Origin: Candidatus Aquidulcis sp.
GTDB taxonomy: Bacteria; Chloroflexota; Anaerolineae; Anaerolineales; UBA4823
Reading direction: 5' to 3'
Length of the DNA: 64,000 nt
Assembly: GCA_020723385.1 (NCBI GenBank)
Contig: DYIZ01000007.1
Span: 1 to 64,000, forward strand
Shown: piece by piece, positions 1 through 9,493 of the stretch
Layout: each line of letters begins with the position of its first letter
How positions within the stretch are numbered: the stretch's first letter is position 1
The notes under the pieces: model-generated
Databases searched by the model: none
The model's input: only the letters and a program-made list of their open reading frames with translations
Told to the model about the DNA's origin: nothing
Program-made: the position numbers and the translations under genes

Positions 1-9
1 CCCATAAGG

Positions 10-34
10 TAGGTCGGATTGCCAATCCGACCTA
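10..34. repeat. Short palindrome TAGGTCGGATTGCCAATCCGACCTA
   Basis: Perfect inverted repeat; a related copy AGGTCGGATTACCAATCCGACT lies at 50531-50552. Confidence 0.7.
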
Positions 35-50
35 CTGACCATACTGTAGA

Positions 51-81
51 GACCTCACGGGTTTTCAAAACCCGTGAGGTC
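51..81. repeat. REP-like/terminator-like palindrome GACCTCACGGGTTTTCAAAACCCGTGAGGTC
   Basis: Perfect inverted repeat followed by TTTT; near-copy at 37841-37881. Confidence 0.75.
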
Positions 82-110
82 TTTTCACATCAGCGGGTAT
101 AATCCCGCCT

Positions 111-2711
111 GTGAGACTCCCTGCCCTCCTCTCCCGCTGGCGATCTGATCCCGATGTGGGCGGCAACGTGGTGGAATGGCGCACCCTGCCCGCCCGCCCG
201 GCGAAGTTCGTCCCCTTTCCCGGTGATCTGCATCCCGCGCTGGCCGCTTCCCTGCACTCGCAGGGCATCTCCGCGCTGTACACACATCAAGCCGAAGCAT
301 GGGAACACGCCCACGCTGGGCGCAGCCTTGTCGTCGTCACCGGCACTGCCTCCGGCAAGACGCTGTGCTACAACCTCCCCGTGCTCGACGCGCTGCTGCG
401 CGACCCGGAGGCGCGGGCGCTGTATTTGTTTCCGACGAAGGCATTGGCGCAAGATCAGTTATCAGTGATCAGTGATCAGTTATCAGTGATTAGTGATCAG
501 TCGTCTCTACCAACTGATAACTGTTCACTGATTACTGATCACTACCCTCTGATCTCTGGCATCTACGATGGCGATACCCCCGCCTCGGCCCGCAAAACCA
601 TTCGAGCCAACGCCCGGTTGATTCTCAGCAACCCCGACATGCTGCACACCGGCATTCTGCCGCATCACACCGCCTGGGCCGACTTTTTCCACGGGCTGCG
701 CTTCGTGGTGATTGACGAGCTGCACACTTATCGCGGCGTGTTTGGCTCGCACGTCGCAAACGTCATCCGGCGGTTGCAGCGGGTGGCGCGGCATTATGGA
801 TCATCTCCCCAGTTCATTCTCACCTCGGCGACGATTGCCAACCCGGTGGAACTGGCCCAATGGCTGGTAGAACAACCGGTGACGCTGGTGGACAATGATG
901 GCTCCGCGCGCGGGCCAAAGCATTTCCTGATCTACAACCCGCCGGTGGTGGACAAAGAATTGGGTCTGCGGCGCAGTGTGCTGTCCGAAACCGTTCGCCT
1001 GGCGGATGATCTGCTCGCCTACGATGTGCAGACAATCATCTTCGGCCAGTCGCGGCGGATGGTGGAGTTGTTGGTGAGAGGAATAAGGGAAAGAGATACA
1101 GGGGATAGGGGAATAGGGCATAAGGGTTCTCCACAGACTCTCGAATCGCCAGCCCCTATCCCCTATCCCCTATCCCCTATACGCGGATACCGCTCCGGTT
1201 ACCTCCCATCCCATCGGCGCGAGATCGAGCAAGGATTACGCGATGGCTCCGTGCGGGCGGTGGCGGCGACGACGGCGCTCGAATTGGGAATTGACATTGG
1301 CGGGATGGGCGCGGCGATCCTGGCGGGTTACCCTGGCACGATTGCTTCGACCCGCCAGCAGATGGGCCGCGCCGGGCGCGGCGATGAACCCTCGCTGGCG
1401 GTGCTGATTACGTCGGCTTCCCCACTCGACCAATTCCTGGCGCGCCACCCTGAATATTTCTTCGACCGCTCGCCGGAGCAGGCGCTGGTCAACCCCGATC
1501 ATTTGTTGATTCTGCTGGGACATTTGCGCTGTGCGGCCTTCGAGCTGCCCTTTCGGGATGGCGATTCCTTCGGGACGGTGGACCCTGAACGGCTGAGGGA
1601 ATTCCTGGATTTCCTGCGGGAGGAGGGCGTCCTCCACCGGTCGGGGGATCGCTATTTCTGGCTGGCCGATCAGTATCCGGCGCAGGCGGTTGCACTGCGC
1701 AGCGCGTCGCCCGAGTCGGTTGTTTTGAAATCCGAAGAGACGACGGTGGGGGTTGTGGATACGCTCTCGGCGGCGTGGATGGTGCATCCCGGGGCGGTCT
1801 ACCTGCACGAGGGGCAGTCGTATCTTGTGGAGGCGCTCGATCTGGAAAACGGCCAGGCCCACCTGCGCCCGATGGAGCTGGATTACTACACCGAGCCGCG
1901 TAACGAGGAGACTGTGGCGCTGGTGGAGATGCTGAGCGAGTCTGAAGCGGCGGGCGGGCAGCGGGCGCACGGCGAGTTAACCGTGACGACGAAGGTGACT
2001 GGTTTCCGCCGCGTGCGCTGGGGCACGCACGAGCAGTTGGGCTTCGAGCCGCTGGATTTGCCGCCTTCGACGCTCCAAACCACCGGCTACTGGCTGTCGT
2101 TGGCCGAAGAGACGGTGGAGAAGCTGAAGGCCGAGGGGCTGTGGACGGGTGCCCCGAACGATTACGGCCCCGGCTGGCCGGCGCTGGCGAAGCGGGTGCG
2201 GACGCGGGACGGCTTCCGCTGCCAGATGTGCGGGACGCCCGAGACGGAGCGCGCCCACGATGTGCATCACAAAATCCCGTTCCGGCAGTTCGCCTCCGCC
2301 GAGCAGGCTAACCAGCTTTTCAACCTCATTACCCTATGTCCGACGTGCCATCACAAGGCCGAGACGGCGGTGCGTATGCGCAGCGGGCTGGCTGGGCTGG
2401 CGTTCGTGCTGGGCAACCTGGCCCCGCTGTTCCTGATGTGCGATGCGCGTGACCTGGGAGTCCACTCTGATCCGCAGTCGCCGCTCGCCGATGGGAAATC
2501 AGCGGTGGTGCTGTACGACCGCGTCCCGGCAGGGATCGGCTTCAGCGCCCGGCTGTTCGATCTGCATGATGAATTGATCCGCCGCGCTCGCGAGCTGGTG
2601 TCGGCTTGCGGATGCAGCGATGGCTGCCCGTCATGTGTGGGGCCGGGAGGGGAAGGGGGAAGCGGGGGAAAACGCGAGGCGAAGGCGATTTTGGATGCGT
2701 TGGGGGGGTAG
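111..2711 (+). CDS. DEAD/DEAH-box helicase of the YprA/MrfA type with C-terminal DUF1998-like Zn region, an inserted HNH domain and two in-frame repeat insertions
   Basis: VVTGTASGKT (Walker A), VIDELHTYRG (DExH), QQMGRAGR (motif VI), PLFLMCDARDLGVHS...CGCSDGCPSCVGP (DUF1998-like); HNH signature CQMCG...HDVHHKIPF...NLITLCPTCHHKAE. Confidence 0.9.
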   Translation: MRLPALLSRWRSDPDVGGNVVEWRTLPARPAKFVPFPGDLHPALAASLHSQGISALYTHQAEAWEHAHAGRSLVVVTGTASGKTLCYNLPVLDALLRDPEARALYLFPTKALAQDQLSVISDQLSVISDQSSLPTDNCSLITDHYPLISGIYDGDTPASARKTIRANARLILSNPDMLHTGILPHHTAWADFFHGLRFVVIDELHTYRGVFGSHVANVIRRLQRVARHYGSSPQFILTSATIANPVELAQWLVEQPVTLVDNDGSARGPKHFLIYNPPVVDKELGLRRSVLSETVRLADDLLAYDVQTIIFGQSRRMVELLVRGIRERDTGDRGIGHKGSPQTLESPAPIPYPLSPIRGYRSGYLPSHRREIEQGLRDGSVRAVAATTALELGIDIGGMGAAILAGYPGTIASTRQQMGRAGRGDEPSLAVLITSASPLDQFLARHPEYFFDRSPEQALVNPDHLLILLGHLRCAAFELPFRDGDSFGTVDPERLREFLDFLREEGVLHRSGDRYFWLADQYPAQAVALRSASPESVVLKSEETTVGVVDTLSAAWMVHPGAVYLHEGQSYLVEALDLENGQAHLRPMELDYYTEPRNEETVALVEMLSESEAAGGQRAHGELTVTTKVTGFRRVRWGTHEQLGFEPLDLPPSTLQTTGYWLSLAEETVEKLKAEGLWTGAPNDYGPGWPALAKRVRTRDGFRCQMCGTPETERAHDVHHKIPFRQFASAEQANQLFNLITLCPTCHHKAETAVRMRSGLAGLAFVLGNLAPLFLMCDARDLGVHSDPQSPLADGKSAVVLYDRVPAGIGFSARLFDLHDELIRRARELVSACGCSDGCPSCVGPGGEGGSGGKREAKAILDALGG
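453..556. repeat. Inverted repeat element (ATCAGTTATCAGTGATCAGTG family) inserted in frame in the helicase CDS
   Basis: Left arm gatcagttatcagtgatcagtgatcagttatcagtgattagtgatcag is partly complementary to right arm ctgataactgttcactgattactgatcac; encodes QLSVISDQLSVISDQSSLPTDNCSLITDHYPLIS. Confidence 0.8.
1078..1184. repeat. Inverted repeat element (GGGGATAGGGGATAGGG family) inserted in frame in the helicase CDS
   Basis: ggggataggggaatagggcataaggg ... cccctatcccctatcccctatcccctat; encodes low-complexity RERDTGDRGIGHKGSPQTLESPAPIPYPLSP. Confidence 0.8.
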
Positions 2712-2832
2712 CGATCAGCGGTCAGCAGTCAGCCGTCAGCTTTCAGCCGCCAGCACAGAAGTGGCGGAGGAAGAAAATCCGTGTTATCCCTGAATCTGTG
2801 ATAAAAATCCGATGGAGATTATTTGCCCGCGA

Positions 2833-3570
2833 CTACAACTCCATCTTCCCCAAAAAATACGGCATCATCTTGCGCCACCACGGCCAGTCGTGATTAACAT
2901 CGTAGCCCCAAAAGTCCACACAGGACGGGATGCCCTTTGCCTCCAAAATGCGCTTCAAAGCCAGCGTGTCTTCCAACATTGGGCCTTCCCACGCCCCTTG
3001 CCCGCAGCAGATGATGATCGTGCTCTGGCGGTATTGATCGAGATACCAGGCATCGGTCAGGTTGGGCAGATAAGCCAGAGGGGTGTTGAAGTAGACCGTC
3101 TCGTCCATGTAATCGCCGATGAACAGGCTCAGGTGGAACAACCCGCTCAGAGCGATCACTGCGTCGAATACATCGGGATGGCGGAAGAAGAAATTAGGCG
3201 CATGATAAGCGCCCATCGAGCAGCCAGTGGTCATGAATTTTCCGGTTGAGGGATTGCGCTCCCGGATGAAAGGGACAACTTCTGCGATGATGTACCGGTC
3301 GTAAGCCTCGTGCCGCCGGGCGCGGTCTGCGGGATGGAGGAAGCTGTTCGCCCAGGATTGGTTGTCAATACTGTCTACGGCATACAACTGGATTTTGCCT
3401 GTCTCGATGAACGGACGGCACGACTCGACCATGCCGAAATCTTCGTATTCGTAGAAACGTCCGCCCTGGCAGGGGAAAACCACCACGGGCTTGCCGCTAT
3501 GCCCGTAGATTTTCAGCTCCATATCCTGCCCGAGCTGGCTGCTCCAATTCTTGTGGTATTCGATGTTCAT
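2833..3570 (-). CDS. Putative esterase / alpha-beta hydrolase
   Basis: GHSGKPVVVFPCQGGRFYEYEDFG and nucleophile elbow-like TTGCSMGAYHAPNF; ends with DVNHDWPWW (likely His region). Confidence 0.75.
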   Translation of the reverse strand: MNIEYHKNWSSQLGQDMELKIYGHSGKPVVVFPCQGGRFYEYEDFGMVESCRPFIETGKIQLYAVDSIDNQSWANSFLHPADRARRHEAYDRYIIAEVVPFIRERNPSTGKFMTTGCSMGAYHAPNFFFRHPDVFDAVIALSGLFHLSLFIGDYMDETVYFNTPLAYLPNLTDAWYLDQYRQSTIIICCGQGAWEGPMLEDTLALKRILEAKGIPSCVDFWGYDVNHDWPWWRKMMPYFLGKMEL

Positions 3571-3713
3571 GGAATCCTTTGATTGATCTGCGCCAAGGGG
3601 ACGACAGTCCCCGTTACCGTCATACTTGGGTCGCCGGACTGTCGTCCGGTGCGAGCATCCTGGAAATTCCCAAAAAGCTCACATTTGCGGCGAAAATGGG
3701 GGCGCCGAGGGGC

Positions 3714-4877
3714 CTACGCCGGTTCATGGATGTAATCGGCGATCTCGGTGATCTCTCCCAATTCCGCTGAACGGGCCAGGTAGCCATAATCGCCCAGGGC
3801 TGCGGAGAATATCCCGCTGATCGGTGTGTGATAGATAATGTCCGCTCCGTATTTGTACAGCACCTGCTCGTGGGTGTGGGCGTAGTGCTTGCGGTACTTC
3901 CGGCCGATGTAGCAGCAGTGGTATTTGTAGTTGTATTTGGCGGTGAAGCGGTTATGGACGACAACGTGCGCCCACTCGCGGTAAATATCAATATTGTTGG
4001 CGTAGTTCCACATATCGGTGGTCAGACCCCCCGGCGGGCGGATGTTGACCTCCAGGGCCACGATCGAATTATCCGCGTTGGAGCGGAAAAACTCGAAATG
4101 GAAGAATCGCTCACGGACATCGAAAGCCCGCAGCACTTTTCGCCCGGCAACCGCCAGATCCTCTGGGATTTTTCGTAACGTGTAATAATAAACGTCGGCG
4201 TCATCATTGACCGCCTCCATGATGCCCTGGCTATACTGGAGCGACGAGTGGAAAACTGGAAGGCCGTCCTGATCGGCCAATCCATCGAAGGTGCAGATCA
4301 CACCGTCAATGAATTCTTCCATGATGTAATCCACCGGGGGCTTCTGCTCGAAGAATTGCTTCAGCTCCTCCAGGTTGTGGATTTTATAGGTCGCGGCCGC
4401 GCCGACGCCGATGTCGGGCTTGGCGACCACCGGGTATCCGGTTTCCCGGATGAGACGCTTCGCCTCCGCCAGGGTGCGGACAACCTTCCCGCGCGCCACC
4501 TTGACCCCGGCCTCGATAAAGGTTTGTTTCATCAGAGATTTCCGTTTGGATTTGGCGATCTCGGCGGTTTTTAGGCCGGGGATGTTGAAGTCAGTGCGCA
4601 GTTGCGCTTCGGTCTCCAGCCAATATTCGTTTTGCGAATCGAGACGGTCGAGTTTGCCGTGACGGTGAGTGAAGTATCCCATCGCTCTGAGCAACTCGTC
4701 GTAGCTGTGCATATTGTTGACGAGGTAATATTCGCTCAGAACGGCTCTAAGCTCCGGGCGCAGGTTATTGAAGGGTTCATCGGCCAACCCCAACACGTTG
4801 ACACCCAGGTCGTGCAGGCCCACGCAAAATTGGTAATAATTGGGCGGGAAATGGGGGGACATGAAAACGAAGTTCAT
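3714..4877 (-). CDS. ATP-grasp domain protein (carboxylate-amine/peptide ligase-like)
   Basis: GYPVVAKPDIGVGAAATYKIHN, YIMEEFIDGVICTFDGL, FFHFEFFRS...VALEVNIRPPGGLTTDMWNYA. Confidence 0.8.
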   Translation of the reverse strand: MNFVFMSPHFPPNYYQFCVGLHDLGVNVLGLADEPFNNLRPELRAVLSEYYLVNNMHSYDELLRAMGYFTHRHGKLDRLDSQNEYWLETEAQLRTDFNIPGLKTAEIAKSKRKSLMKQTFIEAGVKVARGKVVRTLAEAKRLIRETGYPVVAKPDIGVGAAATYKIHNLEELKQFFEQKPPVDYIMEEFIDGVICTFDGLADQDGLPVFHSSLQYSQGIMEAVNDDADVYYYTLRKIPEDLAVAGRKVLRAFDVRERFFHFEFFRSNADNSIVALEVNIRPPGGLTTDMWNYANNIDIYREWAHVVVHNRFTAKYNYKYHCCYIGRKYRKHYAHTHEQVLYKYGADIIYHTPISGIFSAALGDYGYLARSAELGEITEIADYIHEPA

Positions 4878-4952
4878 CGCGTTTCTCTCCTTTGTAGCGG
4901 ACGGCGTAATTATGGTGGAAAAACCCCGCTTCGGTTGATTGGTTACGGGCTG

Positions 4953-6035
4953 TTACGCCTCGATCAAACCCCCGCCCAGGCAGATTTCATCGTTGTAAAA
5001 AACGACTTGCTGTCCTGGGGTGATGTCGCGCAGCGGGAAATCGAATCCCACGTGGGCGCGGCCGCCCTCGATGGGTATGACTGTCCCCCAGGCTTCGGCA
5101 GCCTTGTAGCGAATCTTGATCTGCGCCCGGAGGGGGGCGGTGGGCAGCTCGCCGCTGATCCAGTTGACGCTGGATGCCGTCAACGTCTGCCCGCCCAGTT
5201 CCGCCACGGTCCCCACGATCAACGCGTTGTGGGCAGCATCCTTCCCCAGCACGTACAACGGCTCCGGTGCGCCGATGCCCAATCCCTTGCGCTGCCCGAT
5301 AGTGTAAAACGCCAGCCCGTGATGCCCGCCAAGCTGCCGCCCATCTTTGGCGAGGATCGGGCCGGGCTGGTCAACCCCGGGGGCGTGGCGGCGCAGGAAA
5401 TCGCGATAATCCGAGCTGCCCAGGAAACACAAATCCTGGCTCTCGGCGCGTTCCGCCACCGGCAGGCCGAAGTCGCGCGCAAGCTGGCGCACCTGCGGCT
5501 TGGTGAACTCGCCGAGAGGGAACATGGCATGGCCGAGCTGCGCCTGTGTCAAAATACTCAACACGTAGGATTGGTCTTTGAGCGGGTCAACGCCGCGCAA
5601 CAATTGGAGCGTGTTTCCCATCGCCGGGAGAAGGGGAGACACTCGCGCGTAATGCCCGGTCGCCAGGAAATCGGCCCCCATCGCCAGCGCACGGTTCAAC
5701 AGGAAATCCCAGCGGATATAGCGGTTGCACGCCAGGCACGGGTTAGGGGTGACGCCATGCGTGTAGCCATCAATAAATTCACGGACAACCGTACCGTGAA
5801 AGATGGATTGGGCGTCCACCGCGTAAAACGGAATCCCCAATTTTGCCGCCACCCGCCGCGCCAGCGCCATCGCATCGGGGGTACAGCAGCGATTGGATTC
5901 TTCGCTGCCCTCCTCGGACCACAGGCGCATCATCATCCCGATGACATCATGCCCCTGCTGCTTGAGCAGGGCTGCTGCCACCGAACTGTCCACGCCGCCC
6001 GACATGGCAACCACCACACGCTTCGTCTCAGCCAT
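4953..6035 (-). CDS. mnmA: tRNA-specific 2-thiouridylase MnmA
   Basis: VVVAMSGGVDSSVAAALLKQQGHDVIGMMMRLW, CCTPDAMALARRVAAKLGIPFYAVD, TPNPCLACNRYIRWDFLL, LCFLGSSDYRDFL. Confidence 0.95.
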   Translation of the reverse strand: MAETKRVVVAMSGGVDSSVAAALLKQQGHDVIGMMMRLWSEEGSEESNRCCTPDAMALARRVAAKLGIPFYAVDAQSIFHGTVVREFIDGYTHGVTPNPCLACNRYIRWDFLLNRALAMGADFLATGHYARVSPLLPAMGNTLQLLRGVDPLKDQSYVLSILTQAQLGHAMFPLGEFTKPQVRQLARDFGLPVAERAESQDLCFLGSSDYRDFLRRHAPGVDQPGPILAKDGRQLGGHHGLAFYTIGQRKGLGIGAPEPLYVLGKDAAHNALIVGTVAELGGQTLTASSVNWISGELPTAPLRAQIKIRYKAAEAWGTVIPIEGGRAHVGFDFPLRDITPGQQVVFYNDEICLGGGLIEA

Positions 6036-9000
6036 CGCCGATCACCTCCCGGACGCCCGGCCAGTTCAGGTATCCCTGACGCAGCTCGGCGTCGTTGGTC
6101 TGGCGCAGCGTCTCTTCCGCCGATTGCCGGCCTGCCTCATGCCAGAGTCGGCTTTGATGGCTGTCCCCACAGCGGGCGTAGTAATTACTCATCGCTGATT
6201 GGATGGGAACAAAACAACATCGAAGATTTCCCGCCTCGGCTCGCTCCCAGGCAGAGCGCAATAGCGCCTCAGCGGAAATGAGATCTCCCATATCGAGCAG
6301 CGCTCGCCCTTTGACAGCCAACAGCTCGATCCGGCAGCGATGGAACATTGTCTGATCAGAATCGAGAACCTCATCTGCAAGCGCAACAACCCCGGAAGGG
6401 TCGCGTCGGGCGGCAGCCAGCTCGCAGCGCACGAGATACAGCCAACCGTGTAGTGCAAAAAAATCGGTTGAGAAGCCCAAGATGGTTTGGCTGGCTTCAT
6501 CCAAAATTTCTGAAGCCTTCTCGAGCTGCTGTTGATAGACTGCCAGGCGCGCCGCCGCTACTCTTTGAGCAAGCCGGATCGCCTCCGGCCACATGATGGA
6601 TATACGGGCCGAGGCCGCTTCGATTAGCCTGGTCAACGCCGAGAAATGCTCCCCTGCGCCCAGCGAAGCGATCGCCAGAACAGCGCGGACCACCGTCCGG
6701 CTGAAAAGCGCCACCAGCCCGGCCTGCTCCGATAGACGAAGCGCATTACCGAAAGCCTCGATGCTCTCATCGAACCGCCCCAACTCGAAGCAAGCCAACC
6801 CACGAATATCCATCGCAAAAGCCTGATTCCAACGGTTTCCGATGGCTTCACTGAGCCGGTAAGCCTCATCGGCCAGCGCCAGCGCTTGCTCCGATTTCCC
6901 GGAGTCGTGCATGATGTCCCCGGCGCTGTTGAGATTATCGGCCAGCATGGGGAAATTGCCCAGCTCCCGCCAAAGCTGCCGCGCCTCTTCCAACAGCGCC
7001 ATCGCCCGATCATAATCGCCGATGCGCGAATAATAGGGATGAATATCCTGTAAGGTATATGCCAGTTGCTCGCGCAAATCCAATTCACGTGATAAGGCGA
7101 GCGATTGCTGACCGTGTTCGATGGCAGCCTCGAATTCGCCTTGCCAGCGAAGGGCCAGCAGCAAAATCCAATGCAGCCGCGCTTGTGCGGCCCGGTCGCC
7201 GGCCTGCTGCGCCAATTGTAAAGCGCGGTTTGCCAGGTGTTGCCCTTCCTCGGAGTCTGCCACCGTAGTGGGCGTGGCGTGCAGTTTGGCATGTTCGGTC
7301 AATGCAGCTAGCTCGATAGCCAGGTTATCGAGCGACTTCCCGGCGGCAGCCATTTCAGAATAATTTTCCAAAGCCTGTTTGAATTGGGCGCTCAGCTCGA
7401 AGGCGCGCCCGCGCTGTAGATACAGATGGCGCAGCATCTTCGGGCTGGCAATGCCCGCGGCGCGTTTGACAATTTCCAGCGCCCGCGAGTACAAGCCAAT
7501 TGCCTCGGGGAGGGCGAACTTTCGGAAGGCCACATCCCCGGCCAGCGTATTGTAGCGCAAGGCGCGCGGGAAATCCTCGGCTGCGTCGAAGTGATAGGCC
7601 AGGGTGACAGCGCGCTCTTCCTGCTGACTGGCATAGAACGTCTCCAGCACTTCGCCCACCGCCAGGTGCAGACGTTTTCGATCCTGCCGCAGGATGGATT
7701 GATAAGCGGCTTCGTACACCAGCGTGTGGCGGAAGCGGTATTCGGCTTCCGGCTCCGGCTCCACCGATTGGAGGATGCCAGCCCGCTCCAGCTCGTCGAG
7801 AGTCTCCACCGGGGTTTCACCGGCCCCTTTCAATACCACGTCGAGCACCCGCCGGGAGAAGCGCCGCCCGATCACCGTCGCCACTCGCAAAATCTGGCGC
7901 GCGGCATCCGGCAGCCGGTCAACCCGCGCCATCAGCAATCCTTGCAAAGTCGCCGGAATTTCGATCTCCTGGGTGTCATCCAGTGAAATCCAGCCTCCAG
8001 CCTTGCGGAAGATCACCCCCCGGTCAATTAGGATGCGGATGATCTCTTCGATGAAAAACGGATTGCCCTCCGCCCGTTTGAGAATCAGCGAACGCACCGG
8101 TGCCGAAAGGGATTCGCCTTCGAGCAGGTTCGTCACCAGCCTTTGGCTTTCTGCCTCCGAGAGCGGTGGCAGCATCAGCTCGATGCGTTCGGGCGCAGGA
8201 TTGTCGCGCACGGTCGAAACCAGCGCCCAGGCGGGCGCGTCGGCGTCCGGGCGGACGACGAAACAGAACAGCACCGGCGCTTCGTTGGCCAGCGGCAGCA
8301 GCCGGGTTGCCAGCCCTACGGAAGAGGGGTCGGCCCAATGGAAATCTTCGAGCACCAGCGTCAGCGGTTGTTTGGCAGTCAGCGACGTGAGCACCCGCCG
8401 CAGCGCTTCGACGTATCTCTCCTGCAGCACTTGCGGGTCGAGCTGGCTGATCGTCGCCAGGGTGGATGCCTCGAGCGGCAGTGAAAGCAGATGACTCAGG
8501 TAAGTACAGGTGTAGTCATCCGGCTCGACTGAGCCGTTGCGTGCCAACTTTTGCACGGCCTCGGCGAGTTTGGATTCGGGATCGCCCGGATGCACCTCGG
8601 CCAGGGCGCGCACCAGATCGGTCGCCAACCGGTAGGCCAATCCCTGGCCGTAGGACAGGCAGTGTTCGCCTGCCCAGCGGATCTCGGGATAATGGGATTG
8701 GGCGGTGGCCTGCCACTCGTTGACGAGACGGCTTTTACCCAGGCCGGGATCGCCGAGCACGAAGACCACGCCGCCTTTGTCCGTTCGCAGCGAGCGGCTC
8801 AAACCGAGCAGTGACGCCATCTCGGTCTCGCGGCCCACCATCGGGCTGGACAGGCCGAGCAGGCCGCGCATCGGGCTGGGTTGTGCTTTCGGCCCGATAA
8901 GGCGGTAGATTTTAACCGGCTCGGAGCGGCCGCGGATCGGCGCTTCGCCGCGTGGCTCGAAGTCGAAGCGCGCCGCAGACAGATGGTGAGTTTCCTCGCC

Positions 9001-9465
9001 GAGCAGGATGTCGCCGGCTTCGGAGAGCGACTGGATGCGGTGGGCCACATTGGCGGCGTCGCCGATCACCGAATAAGCCTGCCGCCCCTGTGAGCCGATG
9101 CCTCCCGCGACGACCAGCCCGGTGTTGATGCCGACGTGCAAACCCAACGCGGTGTGATTTTCGGCGTTGAAGGCTGCGAGTGCGGCCATCATTTCCAGCG
9201 CGGTGTGCAGGGCGCGTTCGGCGTCGTCTTCGTGAGCGGCTGGCGCGCCAAACAACGCCATGATTTCATCGCCAACGAATTTATCAATCGTCCCGCCGAA
9301 CTGTTCGATGACCGGGGCCAGGCGGTCGAAACAGGCGTTGAGCAGCGAGCGCGCCTCTTCGGGGTCAGCCTGCTCGGAGAGATGCGTAAAACCGGCGAGA
9401 TCGGCAAACAGGATGGTGACGACGCGCCGTTCGGCAGGGAGGGATGCGGGAGGAGGGGGAGTCAT
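6028..9465 (-). CDS. Class III adenylate/guanylate cyclase domain + AAA/STAND ATPase + TPR-like repeats
   Basis: ILFADLAGFTHLSEQADPEEAR...DKFVGDEIMALFGAP (cyclase); VFVLGDPGLGKSRLVNEW (P-loop); helical repeat C-terminus. Confidence 0.88.
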   Translation of the reverse strand: MTPPPPASLPAERRVVTILFADLAGFTHLSEQADPEEARSLLNACFDRLAPVIEQFGGTIDKFVGDEIMALFGAPAAHEDDAERALHTALEMMAALAAFNAENHTALGLHVGINTGLVVAGGIGSQGRQAYSVIGDAANVAHRIQSLSEAGDILLGEETHHLSAARFDFEPRGEAPIRGRSEPVKIYRLIGPKAQPSPMRGLLGLSSPMVGRETEMASLLGLSRSLRTDKGGVVFVLGDPGLGKSRLVNEWQATAQSHYPEIRWAGEHCLSYGQGLAYRLATDLVRALAEVHPGDPESKLAEAVQKLARNGSVEPDDYTCTYLSHLLSLPLEASTLATISQLDPQVLQERYVEALRRVLTSLTAKQPLTLVLEDFHWADPSSVGLATRLLPLANEAPVLFCFVVRPDADAPAWALVSTVRDNPAPERIELMLPPLSEAESQRLVTNLLEGESLSAPVRSLILKRAEGNPFFIEEIIRILIDRGVIFRKAGGWISLDDTQEIEIPATLQGLLMARVDRLPDAARQILRVATVIGRRFSRRVLDVVLKGAGETPVETLDELERAGILQSVEPEPEAEYRFRHTLVYEAAYQSILRQDRKRLHLAVGEVLETFYASQQEERAVTLAYHFDAAEDFPRALRYNTLAGDVAFRKFALPEAIGLYSRALEIVKRAAGIASPKMLRHLYLQRGRAFELSAQFKQALENYSEMAAAGKSLDNLAIELAALTEHAKLHATPTTVADSEEGQHLANRALQLAQQAGDRAAQARLHWILLLALRWQGEFEAAIEHGQQSLALSRELDLREQLAYTLQDIHPYYSRIGDYDRAMALLEEARQLWRELGNFPMLADNLNSAGDIMHDSGKSEQALALADEAYRLSEAIGNRWNQAFAMDIRGLACFELGRFDESIEAFGNALRLSEQAGLVALFSRTVVRAVLAIASLGAGEHFSALTRLIEAASARISIMWPEAIRLAQRVAAARLAVYQQQLEKASEILDEASQTILGFSTDFFALHGWLYLVRCELAAARRDPSGVVALADEVLDSDQTMFHRCRIELLAVKGRALLDMGDLISAEALLRSAWERAEAGNLRCCFVPIQSAMSNYYARCGDSHQSRLWHEAGRQSAEETLRQTNDAELRQGYLNWPGVREVIGDG

Positions 9466-9493
9466 CTTTTGTGAACTCGGAAATGATGGATGA

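Noticed and set aside
453-556. Possible CRISPR array in the tandem ATCAGTGATCAG repeats
   Set aside because: Units are ~6-17 bp with no regular spacers and no cas genes in the window.
4602-6281. 559-aa plus-strand ORF
   Set aside because: Antisense to mnmA and neighbouring conserved genes; no recognisable domain; shadow ORF in GC-rich DNA.
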